Source: Phoronis australis (lineage: Eukaryota; Phoronida; Phoronidae). Taken from it: a stretch of DNA of 53,800 nt. The stretch covers positions 1,164 to 54,963 of the forward strand of contig NMRA01000443.1 in assembly GCA_002633005.1 (NCBI GenBank), given 5' to 3'. Within the stretch, counting starts at the first letter, position 1; each line of letters starts with the position of its first letter. Below are positions 51,613 to 53,800 of this stretch, one piece after another. The notes beneath the pieces were generated by a model. That model ran no database searches and was not told the DNA's origin. It was given only the letters and a program-made list of their open reading frames with translations. A program made the position numbers and the translations under genes.

Positions 51613-53459
51613 CTTCGCTCACCATTCATATGTAAAATTCAATTTTGAAATCGATAATTTTAAAAAAAGGTTAGACATGGGCATGATCAACAAAATTTCA
51701 CCAGAATGTCGATCAAGATTACCAAGCGTCTAGTGCCGACTTACGATACGGATTAATTTCAACTCTTTCATTGGTTAAAAGTGACCTCGAGTCACAAATT
51801 TGTTCTAACCCTCATACAACAATTTCTGACAACCAATTAATTTCAATTGAGCAAATGTACAAAGATTCTCAAAAGCTTACACATAATTTCAAGGTACTTA
51901 GTTAATTGCTACAAATTATTTCTGTGACACGGCCATAATTACGTGGTTAAACCTTTATTCAGTCAGTCTGAAGCGCGAGCGTTTAAATCTTAGCTCACTT
52001 CTCATTGAAACAGACCCCAGGACTTTCTTGAAAAGAGATGCGTGGGCTTAAAGGTTCCAGTTGTTTGCCTCAGTATCGAACAGGTCGGCAGTAGTCGACA
52101 AAATGTTGCATTCAAATGTAAATGAGTTCGGGAAAGAATCTATTTTTTCTGTATCATGTCATTTACGGTTCTATTTTGTCTGGTATTTTCATGTTAACGT
52201 TGGTTCATCCTTTTGCAAAAGCCAGACGACTGTGAAAAAGTCTTACGACAGATGATTGCTATTCTGCAAGTCATACGTGCAGTTTAGAGACTATGAATTT
52301 ATGTAAAATAACGTAAATAATTTTTTATTTTTTATTTTAAATCATCTCACAAACGAGTTTGTTCGCGTCTTGAACATGTTAAGCAAAGGAGTATTAAAAA
52401 CTCCCTCATTCTACACAGAACACATTCATTGCAAATATGTTGGAAATTTTCTTTAAAACAAAATTTAAATCATTTTAAAGAAACTAAAAGCTCTTGTACA
52501 ATTTGAAACTGCCACGTCATCAAAAGACAGTTTGTGATGTATTTTCAGTTGTAACATGAAATAAATTTGCTGGGGTATGTAGTCAGAATTATATTTCTAC
52601 CTCATTCCTTTCCAAAGTTGTGAAGTTATTTGTCCCAATATTTTTGCGTTTCACTGTTTCTATGGAAACGTGCGTTTAGCAGACTATATGTCCAAAAATT
52701 GTTTTGGCGTTTAAAACTATGTTCTGGTCCCCGTCAATAGTTGCCACCCTGAGGTGTGAACCAAACGTTCAGACGTAGTCTGGCTCAGTCATGCTGACAG
52801 TGTTTCACTCACAGATTTATAGTGAAAACAACAACTACTAACCACCTGAAGATGATTAGAAATTCGAAGCAGTCATTTTAGCAATTTATCTTTGTTGTGA
52901 TATCAGGATAGCATTCTCTAGACAAAGTTTCCTACTAGAGGAGCAAGACCACTCAAACTCATGCGCGTGAAAAGCGGACATTTTTGCGAGCAGTGTGTTG
53001 AACGTTTTATTCTAGTTTATGTTATTAGAACAGTGTAACCCAGCAAAATAAGGACCACTGAAGTGTTTCAGTTCCATGAGTCAAAATTTCTCTCCGCGAG
53101 TTCATGACTAATGCCTCGGGTAAACGGAACGCAACACAGCTCTAAACGTAGGCTCATAAATTGCTCTTGTTATTATTATAGCGGTTGACATGTACAAGCG
53201 AGGTGCCGAGTATACGTGCCCTATGAACACAGAGAATGAAAGTGCATTAAAGGAATGAATACAAAAGTGCGGAAATCGACGTTAGCAAATCTGTTATTGT
53301 TCGTCTAATCATAATAAAATTCTATACTAATGGAAATTTCATTAATTACCCTTTGAAATAACTTTTCTGACAACATGTCATTACATACAACTACAAATTG
53401 TGAAAGAAACAAAAGTTGTAAAATCCGGTCTTTGTTTACCAGATTTCAACACCAATTAC

Positions 53460-53465
53460 TTTATT
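53460..53465 (-). promoter_or_regulatory. Polyadenylation signal for the right-edge gene
   Basis: AATAAA on the minus strand, two bases after the TGA stop of the open exon at 53468. Close stop-to-signal spacing is compatible with a very short 3' UTR. Confidence 0.45.
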
Positions 53466-53467
53466 GA

Positions 53468-53720
53468 TCAGTCAGCAGTTTTCACGCACTTCCACAGTTT
53501 ATGAGAGGATATTTCTAAATGTGACTCCTGTCCAAATCGATTCAACACAGTCGCCCGCAGACTCAGAAATACGTTAATGATCCACGAGTATCCACTGTTG
53601 CTAAGCCCCTCCTTAACAAACTTAATGATTGATGAGCCTCCTGATACTGGGTGTTCCATCGAAATAGGAACCCCGGTGTAAAACAGAAATTCCGGATTCC
53701 ACAACAGACTCCCGCACCTT
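53468..53720 (-). CDS. Probable terminal coding exon, unknown product (partial gene)
   Basis: The frame is open from about 53720 down to TGA at 53468: NPEFLFYTGVPISMEHPVSG, then SSIIKFVKEGLSNSGYSWII, NVFLSLRATVLNRFGQ, and a Lys/Trp-containing tail KLWKCVKTAD. It is immediately followed by AATAAA. Composition is that of a folded protein. I do not recognise the family. The acceptor is unclear (a TTTGAAG site near 53725 is possible) and the rest of the gene would lie to the right of the window. It would be antisense to the TMEM26-like gene if that gene extends across it. Confidence 0.4.
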
Positions 53721-53800
53721 CAAACCAGCTAAACAGCCCAAAATCACGAACATCGACCATTAAAACAGAAATTTCAGGAATCGGACAGGAAATCCGAACA

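Larger units (their letters stand above)
48492..53459. other. Large gap after TMEM26-like exon 2, mainly repeats
   Basis: Presumed intron of the TMEM26-like gene. Apart from the CA repeat (50356) and the 44-bp minisatellite (51482) I see no coding exon. A palindromic GTTTCTATGGAAAC (about 52656) resembles an RFX X-box with one change; it is isolated and of doubtful meaning. A plus frame at 49709..49918 with KKCGRPPRVRQ is basic but otherwise featureless. Confidence 0.35.

Noticed and set aside
52650-52675. GTTTCTATGGAAAC, similar to an RFX X-box that would suit a ciliary gene.
   Set aside because: One mismatch from the consensus, more than 4 kb from any known start here, and such palindromes occur by chance.

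Overview
This is animal nuclear DNA, most likely from a marine invertebrate. Genes are split into small exons with canonical GT..AG introns. Intergenic and intronic DNA is full of small inverted-repeat elements, tRNA-derived repeats, minisatellites and dead transposons. I see no bacterial operon, rRNA, intact tRNA or CRISPR array. Phylum cannot be fixed from the sequence; a deuterostome or lophotrochozoan is my guess. Two isolated N bases (10790, 30285) sit beside long G or C runs, so small assembly errors there are likely.

The main gene is on the minus strand between 26122 and 7999. It is a cyclic-nucleotide-binding-domain protein resembling CNBD2. I rebuilt 13 exons (19685 down to 7999) whose splice sites and reading phases all agree, giving 512 codons. 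A large basic, Ser-rich open exon at 26122..25418 ends at a perfect CAG/GTGAGT donor in the matching phase and is the probable N-terminus, for about 747 aa in all. The first cyclic-nucleotide pocket keeps its Glu and Arg. The second has lost both and carries a long insert.

The second real gene is on the plus strand. The first two coding exons of a TMEM26-like membrane protein lie at 47752..47963 and 48350..48491, and the rest is probably beyond the right edge. At the right edge a minus-strand terminal coding exon (53468 upward) with AATAAA just after its stop belongs to a gene I cannot name.

Between these are relics, roughly in order: a Ty3/gypsy-like reverse transcriptase fragment (7495..7734); a decayed YqaJ-type nuclease exon (33123..33554); a THAP-domain coding stretch broken by one extra T (37277..37577), inside a 1.87-kb segment bounded by about 20-bp inverted repeats and so possibly a deleted P-type DNA transposon; an unrecognised broken minus-strand gene fragment (40543..40874); and a non-LTR retrotransposon with ORF1, endonuclease and 3' tail but no reverse transcriptase (43635..45535).

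Small elements include two copies of a hAT-type MITE with 8-bp target duplications (6498..6653, 38140..38287), a G-rich TIR element with target duplication GGGTTGC (10758..11029) and a second member at 29326, two large hairpin elements in CNBD2-like introns, a tRNA-like sequence at 18600, and an eight-copy 40-bp minisatellite whose unit carries a tRNA D-arm/A-box (46221..46540). A roughly 500-bp direct duplication (29548 and 30288) lies next to an N and may be an assembly artefact.
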